Shown here: positions 1 to 7,267 of the stretch, piece by piece
Layout of the letters: the number at the start of each line of letters is the position of its first letter
Position numbering within the stretch: the stretch's first letter is position 1
Source of the DNA: Ruminococcaceae bacterium UBA5391
GTDB taxonomy: Bacteria; Bacillota; Clostridia; Oscillospirales; Acutalibacteraceae
DNA: 27,178 nucleotides
Assembly (NCBI GenBank): GCA_002410755.1
Contig: DHOL01000036.1
Coordinates: 1 to 27,178, forward strand
Reading direction: 5' to 3'
The notes under the pieces: model-generated
What the model was told of the DNA's origin: nothing
Database searches by the model: none
What the model saw: only the letters and a program-made list of their open reading frames with translations
Made by a program: the position numbers and the translations under genes

Positions 1-102
1 AAATATTACTCGTTTTTTTAGTATGTTACCAAAAAGGCAACCATGCCAGTTTTCTTATCTGCACCAAAGTGCAGCCAACAAACTGAATTCCTTTCCAAGG
101 CT

Positions 103-822
103 TCATACAGGCCGGTCAGAAGCAGCTTCCTTTTTGACAAGGCGAAAAACAACAGCATACATTACAACAACAAATACAAGAAAAAGCACCGTAGAGAATA
201 CATTGCCAACCATTGCGCAGGAATCGTAAAATCCATGCAGGAACACAGCGACAAGATAACCGGCTGTAAGGTTCCCAATTTTACGCATATGCTGGTAGCG
301 ATCTTCACAGAGTTTGGCCCGGCCATAAAATATTCCCATAAAAACCGCAAAGCTCATATGCCCCGGAATCGCAAGAAATGCCCGCGGCACAGAAACAGAA
401 AGGCCATATCCCACAACATAGCGAATATTCTCGAATGCTGCAAAACCAAGGGAAACAAAAACGGAATAAACAATGCCATCAAAGCGGTAATTAAAATTAG
501 GATCATTCCATGTCCGGCGTTGTAGAAAGAAAAATTTCGTACCCTCTTCAACCGCTGCAACAACTAGAAATGCAAACAGAATAGCGTAAGCTGAGCTTTT
601 TTTGTCAATCAATTTTGGGAGAATATGCTGCCCAATACTCTCAAGTATAATGGAAACAAGTGCAGCCTCAATGCCCTTAATAATCAGAGAAAAAAGTAAA
701 TACGGCGGTTCTTTTTCAATAGAATCCTGCCGGTAGACATAGAACATCAGGAAAGCGGCAGGAAGAACTGCAGCCAAAATATAAACCCATACGATTGTTA
801 CCAGTGGCAGGGCAAAGAACAT
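103..822 (-). CDS. prsW: PrsW family intramembrane metalloprotease
   Basis: A 239-residue polytopic membrane protein with the PrsW signatures: EEGTK at residues 92-96, FEN at 130-132, a PGH motif ending at His155, and HGFYD at 196-200. In this family these glutamates and histidines form the metal site buried in the membrane. PrsW in Bacillus subtilis makes the first cut in the anti-sigma factor RsiW, while other members have unknown substrates. The length matches the family. The ATG lies 5 bases after the Nudix gene stop, with a purine-rich GGGAGATGAG site overlapping that stop, so the two are probably co-translated. An ECF sigma/anti-sigma pair lies about 0.6 kb upstream on the same strand and is a possible substrate by proximity only. 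Family assignment is firm and the substrate is inference. Confidence 0.9.
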   Translation of the reverse strand: MFFALPLVTIVWVYILAAVLPAAFLMFYVYRQDSIEKEPPYLLFSLIIKGIEAALVSIILESIGQHILPKLIDKKSSAYAILFAFLVVAAVEEGTKFFFLQRRTWNDPNFNYRFDGIVYSVFVSLGFAAFENIRYVVGYGLSVSVPRAFLAIPGHMSFAVFMGIFYGRAKLCEDRYQHMRKIGNLTAGYLVAVFLHGFYDSCAMVGNVFSTVLFLVFVVVMYAVVFRLVKKEAASDRPV

Positions 823-827
823 TTAAC

Positions 828-1232
828 TCATCTCCCTCGTCCGGCACGGATACGGTCTAGGAATGCCATATCTGCAGGGCAAAATTTATAGTTTGGTATT
901 TCCTCCGACGTAATCCATCGGATATCATGATGCTCAAGCTTGCGGGGGGTACCTTTTGTGATGCTAGCCTCAAAAAGCGTCAGATGAACTGTCATATCCG
1001 GATAACTGTATGTCACATCCATAAAGGCACGTCCAACGGACACAGTGACCGCAAGTTCTTCCCTGCACTCGCGTACAAGTGCCTGCTCCTTTGTTTCTCC
1101 AGGCTCGACTTTTCCACCTGCAAATTCCCACAGCATTCCCCGCGTCTTGCCAGCAGGCCGTTGGCAAATCATCAGCCGCCCGTTGCTGCAAATCAGCGCT
1201 GCAACGACTTCCACTGCCTCGTTTTCACTCAT
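828..1232 (-). CDS. mutT: MutT-like Nudix (deoxy)nucleoside triphosphate pyrophosphohydrolase
   Basis: A 134-residue Nudix hydrolase. The Nudix box spans residues 40-62: Gly40, Glu46, then RECREEL at 54-60 with the metal-binding glutamates. The usual glycine near the end of the box is Ala61. The N-terminal strand (VVAALICSNGRLMICQRPAGK) and the C-terminal HDIRWIT and FCPAD segments resemble MutT-type enzymes that sanitise oxidised nucleotides or hydrolyse CTP/dCTP. The exact substrate cannot be read from sequence. It is the first gene of a two-gene unit with prsW. The GGAGG ribosome site is 12 bases from this ATG but 7 bases from an earlier ATG that opens a two-codon reading frame (see findings). 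No good -35 box is visible, only TATAAT-like sequences around 1270-1290. Confidence 0.9.
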   Translation of the reverse strand: MSENEAVEVVAALICSNGRLMICQRPAGKTRGMLWEFAGGKVEPGETKEQALVRECREELAVTVSVGRAFMDVTYSYPDMTVHLTLFEASITKGTPRKLEHHDIRWITSEEIPNYKFCPADMAFLDRIRAGRGR

Positions 1233-1354
1233 TCCATTCTTTCGCCTCCGCCAAAAGCAGTTACTTTATTATATCACCATATATTATAAGCCGCTAAATG
1301 GGAAAACTGCTTTTTCATAATCGGTCGATTCCAGAAAAATTTCGCTATCAGACA

Positions 1355-1395
1355 CAAAAAAGCCTGCACACCCGGAATTATTCAGGTGTGCAGGC
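1355..1395 (-). terminator. Rho-independent terminator of the ECF sigma/anti-sigma unit
   Basis: An 11-bp perfect inverted repeat (GCCTGCACACC at 1362-1372, its complement at 1385-1395) with a 12-base loop. On the minus strand it is followed directly by a run of T (six A on the plus strand at 1356-1361). It lies about 40 bases after the anti-sigma gene stop, so it closes that transcript before the Nudix gene. Confidence 0.9.
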
Positions 1396-1434
1396 GCCAC
1401 TTAAGGGCCCAGCGGTGGTTTACCGCAATCTTCG

Positions 1435-2253
1435 TTATTTGCTACTGTTTGGCTTGTTTTCCGCCGAAATTAGAGCCGCAAGCAGAGCAGAAAACTGGTC
1501 TTTTGCAAAGTCTTCTGTATTGGCGGGATACTTTGCAGTAATAGAATACCCTGTTCCGCTGCGAGTAAACTCAGCATAATAAGCTGGATGACTGCTTTCA
1601 TCACAGCGGGTAGCTGTTACTGACACACCGGAATAGGCTGACTGTGCGAGTGGAAAGCCATGACTGCGTATTTCATTAAGGTCGAAAAGCGGTGGCTTGC
1701 CTTTTGCAAGCGTAACCGTAATTTTCCGGTTACCGTCCGCCGAAGCATAGGAAAAAGTATTTGTGTCGTAATAAATCCCACGCGCTGTGTTTTTATAAAT
1801 TCCATGAGAAGCATTTTGCTGTTCTTTCAGAAAAGAAAATTCTTTTTCAATCGGTAATGAAACTCCATAATAGTGGAGAAGTTCGCTGTCATTCATATGG
1901 ACAAAATCTTTCATCAGCAGTGCAATATTCGATGTTTTCACGGTTGGCGCAGAGGGAATGACGCTGATAGTAAGCCAATTATTCACTAAAGCTTTTCTGC
2001 TGGAAACCGCTGACCATTCCTGTGAGGCAGTTGCAGGCGTTCCAGACACGGTAGTCTTTTGAGAAGGCAAAACTCTATCCTTGCTAAAACAGAGTGGAAA
2101 AAGCACTGCAATTACAGCAGCAGCAAAGCATACGGCAAATCCCATCTTTTTCTGCCAGCAAAACGCAGGGACTTTCGTCTGAACTGGTACTGCTTCTTCA
2201 ATGTACTTATCTGGAATTCCGCCGATTGCGGAAAGTAGTTTTTCACTTTTCAA
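1435..2253 (-). CDS. Putative membrane-anchored anti-sigma factor
   Basis: A 272-residue protein with a short cytoplasmic N-terminus containing IGGIPDKYIEEA (residues 10-21), one transmembrane helix at about 36-56, and a roughly 215-residue external domain with no cysteines paired in an obvious pattern and no enzymatic motif that I recognise. Firmicutes anti-sigma factors often start with a similar 'IG.I.D..IEEA' segment just before the membrane helix. The start codon overlaps the sigma factor stop codon by four bases (ATGA), the usual arrangement for a cognate sigma/anti-sigma pair. I infer that the cytoplasmic segment holds the sigma factor at the membrane and the outer domain senses a signal. 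The signal is unknown. A strong terminator follows. The role rests on topology and gene coupling rather than on a recognised anti-sigma domain. Confidence 0.7.
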   Translation of the reverse strand: MKSEKLLSAIGGIPDKYIEEAVPVQTKVPAFCWQKKMGFAVCFAAAVIAVLFPLCFSKDRVLPSQKTTVSGTPATASQEWSAVSSRKALVNNWLTISVIPSAPTVKTSNIALLMKDFVHMNDSELLHYYGVSLPIEKEFSFLKEQQNASHGIYKNTARGIYYDTNTFSYASADGNRKITVTLAKGKPPLFDLNEIRSHGFPLAQSAYSGVSVTATRCDESSHPAYYAEFTRSGTGYSITAKYPANTEDFAKDQFSALLAALISAENKPNSSK

Positions 2254-2810
2254 AGGAATATCCCCTCCCTTTCCAACTGTAAACGAAGTTTTTTACGCAT
2301 GCGAAAAAGCATTAGCTTAGCCTTGCTTTCGCTTATTCCATTAATGTGCGCAATCTCTGTCACAGGCATCAAATACCAGTAGCGCTGTACAAATACAATC
2401 CGTTTTTCTTTCGGGAGCCGCTTGAGGAAGCACCCGATTGCATCTGAGAGAGAAGCTTCTTCGGCGAAATCTTCTATACATTCCGGCGTAGGGATACACT
2501 CTTCCAGCTCGAAAAGGACGTGTTTTGTTTCCCCGCCTCCACGTTTTTTCGCTGTATATTTCTGAAAGCGGTTCAGCGCAAGGTTCCTTGTAATTTTCCC
2601 CAAAAATGCCGGCAAGTACTCCGGCCGTTTCGGTGGAATGGACTGCCAGGCTCGGAGGTACATGTCATTTACACATTCTTCTGCGTCACTGTCATCATGC
2701 AGGATATTGAAGGCAATCATGCGGCAGTAATGAGCATATTTTTTTGCAGTCTCGGCGATTGCGCGCTCGGAACGCTTCCAGTACAGATTAATAATTTCGC
2801 CGTCCTCCAC
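2250..2810 (-). CDS. ECF-type RNA polymerase sigma-70 factor
   Basis: A 186-residue sigma factor with region 2 at about residues 25-75 (the DAEECVNDMYLRAW stretch is the region 2.2-2.3 core) and region 4 at about 125-180 (LPKEKRIVFVQRYWYLMPVTEIAHINGISESKAK, a helix-turn-helix that reads the -35 element). There is no region 1 or 3, as expected for extracytoplasmic function sigma factors. The start is a GTG at 2810, chosen because GGGAGG lies 7 bases upstream. It is translationally coupled to the membrane protein downstream. A possible self-recognised promoter is marked at 2850-2879. Sigma factor assignment is firm; regulon and inducing signal cannot be read. Confidence 0.9.
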   Translation of the reverse strand: MEDGEIINLYWKRSERAIAETAKKYAHYCRMIAFNILHDDSDAEECVNDMYLRAWQSIPPKRPEYLPAFLGKITRNLALNRFQKYTAKKRGGGETKHVLFELEECIPTPECIEDFAEEASLSDAIGCFLKRLPKEKRIVFVQRYWYLMPVTEIAHINGISESKAKLMLFRMRKKLRLQLEREGIFL

Positions 2811-2849
2811 CGTATCGCCTCCCTTCTTTATAAAAGGCCTTTCATCTAT

Positions 2850-2879
2850 GATACACCGGAAAAAGTATCGGGGGTTTCA
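2850..2879 (-). promoter_or_regulatory. Candidate autoregulatory ECF promoter
   Basis: On the minus strand TGAAAC (2879-2874) is followed after 18 bases by TGTATC (2855-2850), about 40 bases before the sigma factor start codon. TGAAAC is the typical -35 element of many ECF sigma factors, which usually transcribe their own gene. The -10 half is a loose match and no consensus for this particular factor is known to me, so this is a suggestion. Confidence 0.35.
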
Positions 2880-2988
2880 TCCAAAAATAGAATCTTTAAA
2901 AAGTAGCGGCAAACACTTTCCGTCACTATGCAAAGCTGCTGAATACTCCGCAGATAATTTTAAGGAGGATTGCCTATCCTGTAGCTGT

Positions 2989-3017
2989 TTGACTTCTTCT
3001 TTATTTTGCAGTAGGAT
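2989..3017 (+). promoter_or_regulatory. Promoter of the SGNH esterase gene
   Basis: TTGACT at 2989-2994 and TAGGAT at 3012-3017 with a 17-base spacer, 84 bases before the chosen start codon. This fits a housekeeping sigma-A promoter with a fair -10. A 5-bp inverted repeat (AGGAT/ATCCT, 2966-2980) lies just upstream and might be a regulator site. The 2811-3100 stretch holds this promoter and the divergent sigma factor promoter; no gene is seen in it. Confidence 0.6.
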
Positions 3018-3100
3018 AAATTGGTTAATTTGGGAAAGCTGTTATTTTTGGCTCCGCTCAGCGGCGTAAAACATCATTAATGGAAAGGAAAAGCAGGATT

Positions 3101-3754
3101 ATGCTGATTGAAAGCAACAGCAAACTTATCATGATTGGTGATTCAGTCACGGATTTTGAGCGTTCAAGGCCACGAGGAGAAGGGCTTTTCGGCGGAATTG
3201 GGAAAAGCTATGTCTCCCTTGTGGATGCGCTTCTTAACGTTACTTACCCGCAAAGCAGAATTCGCGTTATCAATATGGGAACAAGCGGGGACAATATACG
3301 GAATCTGAAAGCCCGCTGGCAGACGGACGTGCTCGACCTGAAACCGGACTGGCTCTCCATCCTGATTGGCATCAACGACGTCTGGCGTCAGTTTGATACA
3401 CCACTGATTCCAGAAAACCATGTTCCCCTTGAAGAATATCGCCAGACGCTTGATGAACTGGTCAGTATCACACAGCCAAAGTTGAAAGGCCTTGTCCTTA
3501 TGGCCCCATACTTTATGGAGCCAAACCGCAGTGACCCCATGCGTGAAATGATGGATCAATATGGAGAAGCTGTACAAGAAACTGCAAAAAAGCACGGTGC
3601 TGTTTATGTAGACACCCAAGCTGCTTTTGACGCATATCTGCGCTATTACCATCCGGTCTCCATAACCTGGGACCGGATTCACCCCAACGTCCTCGGCCAC
3701 ATGATTATTGCCCGCGCTTTTCTGAACGCCATCGGCTTTGAATGGAAAAAATGA
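3101..3754 (+). CDS. SGNH/GDSL family hydrolase (probable carbohydrate or acyl esterase)
   Basis: A 217-residue protein with all SGNH blocks: GDS with the nucleophile at Ser15, Gly60 in the NMGTSGDN segment, GIND with Asn92, and DRIH with Asp191 and His194 completing the triad. The combination with WDRIHPN..GH is typical of small intracellular esterases related to rhamnogalacturonan acetylesterases, which remove acyl groups from sugars. There is no signal peptide, so it should act in the cytoplasm. An in-frame ATG at 3080 has no ribosome site. The ATG at 3101 follows a purine-rich AGGAAAAGCAGGA stretch and places the catalytic block at the usual position, so I chose it. It has its own promoter and stands just before the amidohydrolase pair on the same strand, which may mean a shared substrate, but this is inference. 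Confidence 0.9.
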   Translation: MLIESNSKLIMIGDSVTDFERSRPRGEGLFGGIGKSYVSLVDALLNVTYPQSRIRVINMGTSGDNIRNLKARWQTDVLDLKPDWLSILIGINDVWRQFDTPLIPENHVPLEEYRQTLDELVSITQPKLKGLVLMAPYFMEPNRSDPMREMMDQYGEAVQETAKKHGAVYVDTQAAFDAYLRYYHPVSITWDRIHPNVLGHMIIARAFLNAIGFEWKK

Positions 3755-3783
3755 GCATCCGCCCCGTAGAAAAGAGCCGTCGT

Positions 3784-3822
3784 GCTATACCAAATGAGCA
3801 TTTTTACAGTATAGAGCCTTTT
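3784..3822 (+). terminator. Possible weak terminator after the SGNH gene
   Basis: GCTATAC (3784-3790) can pair with GTATAG-A-GC (3809-3817) with one bulged base, followed by CCTTTTG. The loop is long (18 bases) and the T run is short, so termination would be partial. It would separate the esterase transcript from the amidohydrolase promoter downstream. Confidence 0.4.
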
Positions 3823-3857
3823 GCGTTAAAAATATCAAAACAAAAAGCAGTTTCGGA

Positions 3858-3885
3858 TTGACATCTTTATCTCAGCTGTTACAAT
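3858..3885 (+). promoter_or_regulatory. Promoter of the amidohydrolase pair
   Basis: A perfect TTGACA (3858-3863) and TACAAT (3880-3885) with a 16-base spacer, ending 38 bases before the first amidohydrolase start codon. The TTG of this -35 box opens a longer in-frame reading frame, but a promoter here argues that translation begins at 3924 instead. Confidence 0.75.
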
Positions 3886-3923
3886 TACAAAGAGAAGTCA
3901 AAGTGCAGAAGGGAGCATATCTC

Positions 3924-4745
3924 ATGAAAACAGAAGCACAGCAGTATTTTGAAGATGAAATGCACCTTTTTCGTGACAATCCGGTCATCAACTGGCATGA
4001 GCACGTCTGGGAGAGTAAACCAGGAGTGCTCAATGAATCCACCCTGCAAAATTTGCTTTTTGCAGGCAAACAAACTCATACAGATTTATTTATGATTTCC
4101 TGCCCTATAACGAATGACCAGTTTTGCACACCGGAACGATTCCGGCTGGCAAACAACGTCGTTTTGGGCGCGGTGAAGCGTTATCCAAAACGACTTCGCG
4201 GAATGTGCTTTGTCAACCCAGGCTACACGAAAGAAGCTCTGGAAGAAATTGACCGATGCAGAGCAAACGGTTTTGTCGGCGTCAAAATGTACCACCAGTA
4301 CCGTATGGATGATCCGGTGCAGTTTCCGATTATCGAAAAATGCATCAAATTGGATATGCCGATTCTAATGCATGCCGGAAAGCTTACTTACCAGCCTGAA
4401 TCGCAGCCGAGGATTTCCCATGGCGAGTACTTCGCCCATGTGGCAAAGCGCTACCCTGAGGCCAACCTTATTATGGCACACATTACCGGCGGAGGTGACT
4501 GGCACTGGCAGCTTAAAGGGATGGAAAAATGCCCAAACGTCGTATTGGATATTTCAGGAAGCGTAATTGACAGTCCTGTTGTTGAGGAATGTGTTGCACG
4601 CATTGGTGCCAGCCGCATTCTTTACGGCACTGACGGTTCCACTTCGTCCGGTGTGGGGAAAGTTCTCGCTGCAAACATCAGTGAGAAAGACAAGAAAACG
4701 ATTCTGGCCGGAACGAAATACCGTCATTTTCTTGAAAAGGAGTGA
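3924..4745 (+). CDS. Amidohydrolase-fold metal-dependent hydrolase, metal site intact
   Basis: A 273-residue TIM-barrel protein of the amidohydrolase-related family (PF04909 type). The metal and catalytic residues can be followed along the chain: HxH at His25 and His27, Lys121 in GVKMYHQY, His150 in LMHAG, His186 in MAHITGGG, and Asp237 in YGTDGS. Such enzymes hydrolyse or decarboxylate small cyclic or carboxylated substrates; the substrate here cannot be read. The ATG at 3924 has AAGGGAG 8 bases upstream. There is no signal peptide. The next gene starts a few bases beyond the stop and encodes a shorter, diverged relative without these ligands, so the two products may form a complex. Fold and metal site are well supported; pathway is unknown. 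Confidence 0.88.
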   Translation: MKTEAQQYFEDEMHLFRDNPVINWHEHVWESKPGVLNESTLQNLLFAGKQTHTDLFMISCPITNDQFCTPERFRLANNVVLGAVKRYPKRLRGMCFVNPGYTKEALEEIDRCRANGFVGVKMYHQYRMDDPVQFPIIEKCIKLDMPILMHAGKLTYQPESQPRISHGEYFAHVAKRYPEANLIMAHITGGGDWHWQLKGMEKCPNVVLDISGSVIDSPVVEECVARIGASRILYGTDGSTSSGVGKVLAANISEKDKKTILAGTKYRHFLEKE

Positions 4746-4751
4746 GTGAAA

Positions 4752-5537
4752 ATGGTTATTGACAGCTGCACTTATACTGGACACTGGCCATTCCGAAAAC
4801 TATCCTGTGAAACGCTTGCTCAGACTGCGGCCCGTGCCGAAAAAGCAAAAATCACCCATATTGTTTGCACCAATCTAAATGCGATTTTCTATATTGATGC
4901 CATGGAAGGAAACCGTGAATTCTTGGATGAGCTGAAAAATTATTATGGCAAGGTTACCGTCCTTCCCTTTGCTGTAATCAATCCTACCTACATTGAATGG
5001 GAACGCGATATTCAGGAATGCGCCGAACTTGGTTTTTCCGGGATTCAGCTTACGCCACAGTACCACGGATATACTTTGAATGATTCACGCGCCATCAAGG
5101 CCTACCAGATGGCTGGAGACCTCGGACTTACTGTCAAGGTCGATGTTGGATTTGAAAACATTCGTCAGCGCAGCCAGATGGATACTTTTGCCGATGTTTC
5201 GGGGGATGAAATCGCGGCTATGCTCTCTGCAAGCAGCAAGCCGACCACGATTGTGAGCACCGGTTATCCTGCCGGTATGGGGAGTGCCATCATTGACGCC
5301 GCTAATAAGCGGGATAACGTCTTTTTCAATCTGATTTATGTTGACTCTTTTACCGGCCGCCAGTTGGAAGACTGCATCAGGGCATATACCGCAAAGCGCC
5401 TATGCTTTGGGACAGTGTCTCCGTTCCGATACATTGAGCCGCAGTATGTTAAGCTTTTTTGCTCCGGTGCATTTGACAGTGATGGATTGGAAGATATTCT
5501 TTATAAAAATTTACAGGGCAAAATCAAAGGCTGTTAA
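4752..5537 (+). CDS. Amidohydrolase-fold protein lacking metal ligands (likely pseudoenzyme)
   Basis: A 261-residue protein with the same barrel layout as its upstream neighbour, clear from segments such as GHWPFRKL, GFSGIQLTPQYHGYTLND and LCFGTVSPFRYIEP. The expected ligands are gone: the HxH position reads Cys6-Thr-Tyr8, the barrel lysine is Gln in GIQL, the MHAG histidine segment reads VKVDVGF, the second histidine segment reads VSTGYPAG, and the GTD aspartate is Val222. The reading frame is intact and well expressed-looking, so it is not simply decaying. AAGGAG at 4737-4742, inside the end of the upstream gene, is 9 bases from the ATG at 4752 and only 3 from a GTG at 4746, so I chose the ATG. 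It is probably translated together with the upstream gene and may be a structural or regulatory partner. Confidence 0.82.
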   Translation: MVIDSCTYTGHWPFRKLSCETLAQTAARAEKAKITHIVCTNLNAIFYIDAMEGNREFLDELKNYYGKVTVLPFAVINPTYIEWERDIQECAELGFSGIQLTPQYHGYTLNDSRAIKAYQMAGDLGLTVKVDVGFENIRQRSQMDTFADVSGDEIAAMLSASSKPTTIVSTGYPAGMGSAIIDAANKRDNVFFNLIYVDSFTGRQLEDCIRAYTAKRLCFGTVSPFRYIEPQYVKLFCSGAFDSDGLEDILYKNLQGKIKGC

Positions 5538-5607
5538 ATCTACTTTTCCGAAGTGACAGTCATTTGCGGAATGGAAAGTTTTTACCAGCCTGATTCTGCT
5601 ATTAAAT

Positions 5608-5640
5608 CAAATGCCAGCGCTTTTAAGCGCTGGCATTCCT
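5608..5640. terminator. Hairpin between convergent genes, possible bidirectional terminator
   Basis: A 12-bp perfect inverted repeat (ATGCCAGCGCTT at 5611-5622, its complement at 5625-5636) with almost no spacer. It lies between the amidohydrolase pair on the plus strand and the dipeptidase on the minus strand. The flanks are only moderately T-rich on each side (CCTTGTATT to the right, TTTGATTT read leftwards), so efficiency is uncertain, but position and symmetry suggest it serves both directions. Confidence 0.7.
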
Positions 5641-5735
5641 TGTATTAAGTTAATCTGATATGGAAATTTAGTTGCCTACTCAGGACTTTTTAAAACATTC
5701 TTTTTTCCATTTTGTTTTGTCTAATTTATCTGAAA

Positions 5736-7115
5736 TCAGGCCTTCATCATGCGGTACATCGCTTCCAGACAAATCTGGGCATGTTCCATATAGCGGTCAA
5801 GCTGAAGAAATTCATTGGCATTATGCTCTCCAGTATCCGGCTGATCTGGGAAAAGCGCACCAAATGCAACTGCCTTTCCCGGAATTTCCCTCGCGTAGGT
5901 TCCGCCGCCCATGGAATAAATTTCTGCAGGAGTGCCTTCCACTGCCTGATATGCACTTTGTAACAGATGAATCAGCGGATGATTCTCCGGGAAATAAAGT
6001 GGTTGATTATCAAGAACGATTTTTGCATTTACACCAGCCGCTTCTGCACATTTTTTAATGGAATGAAAAATATCGCTGCCTTTTTGGGTGACAGGATAGC
6101 GAATATCAATTTCTGCATTCTCTGAAGAAGAATCCAGCCGCACAATTCCAACATTGAGAGTCAAAGGACCGGAAGGCTCATCACACATTTTAATGCCGAG
6201 AGATTCGCCGTCCGTTTCCGTCCCGATAAAATGGTTTAAAAAGCCAAGAAAGCTTCCAAGCTTTTCAGCCGGAAAAGCTGCTTGCAACAGCGAAATTAAG
6301 TGAGTTGCAGCATTAAAGCCCAGTTGTGGTTCAGAGCCATGGTGCGCTTTACCGGCAGAGGTGATTTTCACGCCATTTTCTGTTTTTTCAAAGCGGAAGT
6401 CCCCCGGAACGGTTTTCGCTGCGGATTCCAGTTTTTGCAGGATGCCATCTGAATTATCCACTTCGGCTTCCGCTGATGCGGGGACAGCATTGACGACCGT
6501 ACCAGAATGGAAATTATGGACTGTTTCTTCTTCACTGTGTTCTGCACTAAAATCAACCCGTAAAATCCCTTTTTCACGGTTGCAGATGCCATAATTTCCG
6601 TCCGGCGTGAAAGCCATGGAAGGATAAGGTTCTTCCTTGAAATAAGTGGCGAGGTCATCACTGGCAATTTCTTCGCCTGCGCCAAAAATTACACGGATTT
6701 TGCGGTTCCCCGTTACGCTGGCATCCTTCAGGGCTTTCAGGCAATAGAGTGCTACAACAGCAGGGCCTTTGTCATCTGCCGTGCCGCGGCCATAAAAGTT
6801 GTTTCCCCTGCGTGTCAAACAGAATGGATCCGTTTTCCACCCTTCACCGGATGGAACAACATCAACATGGACAACCGCAGCAGCATATTCGCTTCCTTCA
6901 CCATATTCAGCATGGCCAGCATAATTGCCGACATTCTTCGTTTTTAAGCCCATGCCGTCCGCAATCCGGAGAATTTTCTCCAGGGCACGGGCGGAGCCTG
7001 CACCAAACGGTTTATTCGGCTCTGCTTTTCCGCAGACTGAAGGGATTGCGACCATCCGCGCAAGATCGCTTAAAATCGCGTCCTGATATTTTAAAATATG
7101 ATTTCCAAATGCCAT
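5736..7115 (-). CDS. pepV: PepV-type dipeptidase (M20 metallopeptidase)
   Basis: A 459-residue M20 family peptidase close in length to PepV/Sapep dipeptidases, which cleave dipeptides in the cytoplasm using two metal ions. Visible motifs are HVDVVPSGEGW with His83 and Asp85, GRGTADDKGP at about 109-118 with the bridging aspartate, GAGEEIASDD with the catalytic glutamate pair, and MGGGTYAREIPGKAVAFG near the C-terminus holding the last metal and substrate contacts. A lid domain is inserted between about 180 and 330. GAAGGGG lies shortly before the ATG. It is a single-gene unit with an extended -10 promoter and a hairpin at its 3' side. Likely role is recycling amino acids from imported peptides. 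Confidence 0.92.
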   Translation of the reverse strand: MAFGNHILKYQDAILSDLARMVAIPSVCGKAEPNKPFGAGSARALEKILRIADGMGLKTKNVGNYAGHAEYGEGSEYAAAVVHVDVVPSGEGWKTDPFCLTRRGNNFYGRGTADDKGPAVVALYCLKALKDASVTGNRKIRVIFGAGEEIASDDLATYFKEEPYPSMAFTPDGNYGICNREKGILRVDFSAEHSEEETVHNFHSGTVVNAVPASAEAEVDNSDGILQKLESAAKTVPGDFRFEKTENGVKITSAGKAHHGSEPQLGFNAATHLISLLQAAFPAEKLGSFLGFLNHFIGTETDGESLGIKMCDEPSGPLTLNVGIVRLDSSSENAEIDIRYPVTQKGSDIFHSIKKCAEAAGVNAKIVLDNQPLYFPENHPLIHLLQSAYQAVEGTPAEIYSMGGGTYAREIPGKAVAFGALFPDQPDTGEHNANEFLQLDRYMEHAQICLEAMYRMMKA

Positions 7116-7141
7116 TTCTGGCCCCTTCTCTCTCCAAAATA

Positions 7142-7150
7142 ATTATATCA
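7142..7150 (-). promoter_or_regulatory. Extended -10 promoter element for the dipeptidase gene
   Basis: Read on the minus strand, TG-A-TATAAT is a perfect extended -10, 27 bases before the pepV ATG. The -35 position shows only a weak TTTCTT, which extended -10 promoters tolerate. Confidence 0.65.
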
Positions 7151-7267
7151 CGAAATAATGTTGCAAGAAAGGAAAAAGCAATATCTTTGGCAAAAAGAGC
7201 CACCGCCATTTCCGGATAAATTCTGCTGCTTCGCAGATAATGAAAATATTCTGCGGAGGTGTAAAGA

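Noticed and set aside
33..47. GGCA/TGCC mini-hairpin followed by T on the minus strand after prsW
   Set aside because: A 4-bp stem is too short to support a terminator call.
43..525. Plus-strand open frame of 160 codons at the left end
   Set aside because: It lies opposite prsW, whose family motifs are complete; the plus-strand product has no recognisable features and no ribosome site.
3858..3923. N-terminal extension of the first amidohydrolase
   Set aside because: Its first codon is the -35 box of a good promoter, and a properly spaced ribosome site precedes the ATG at 3924.
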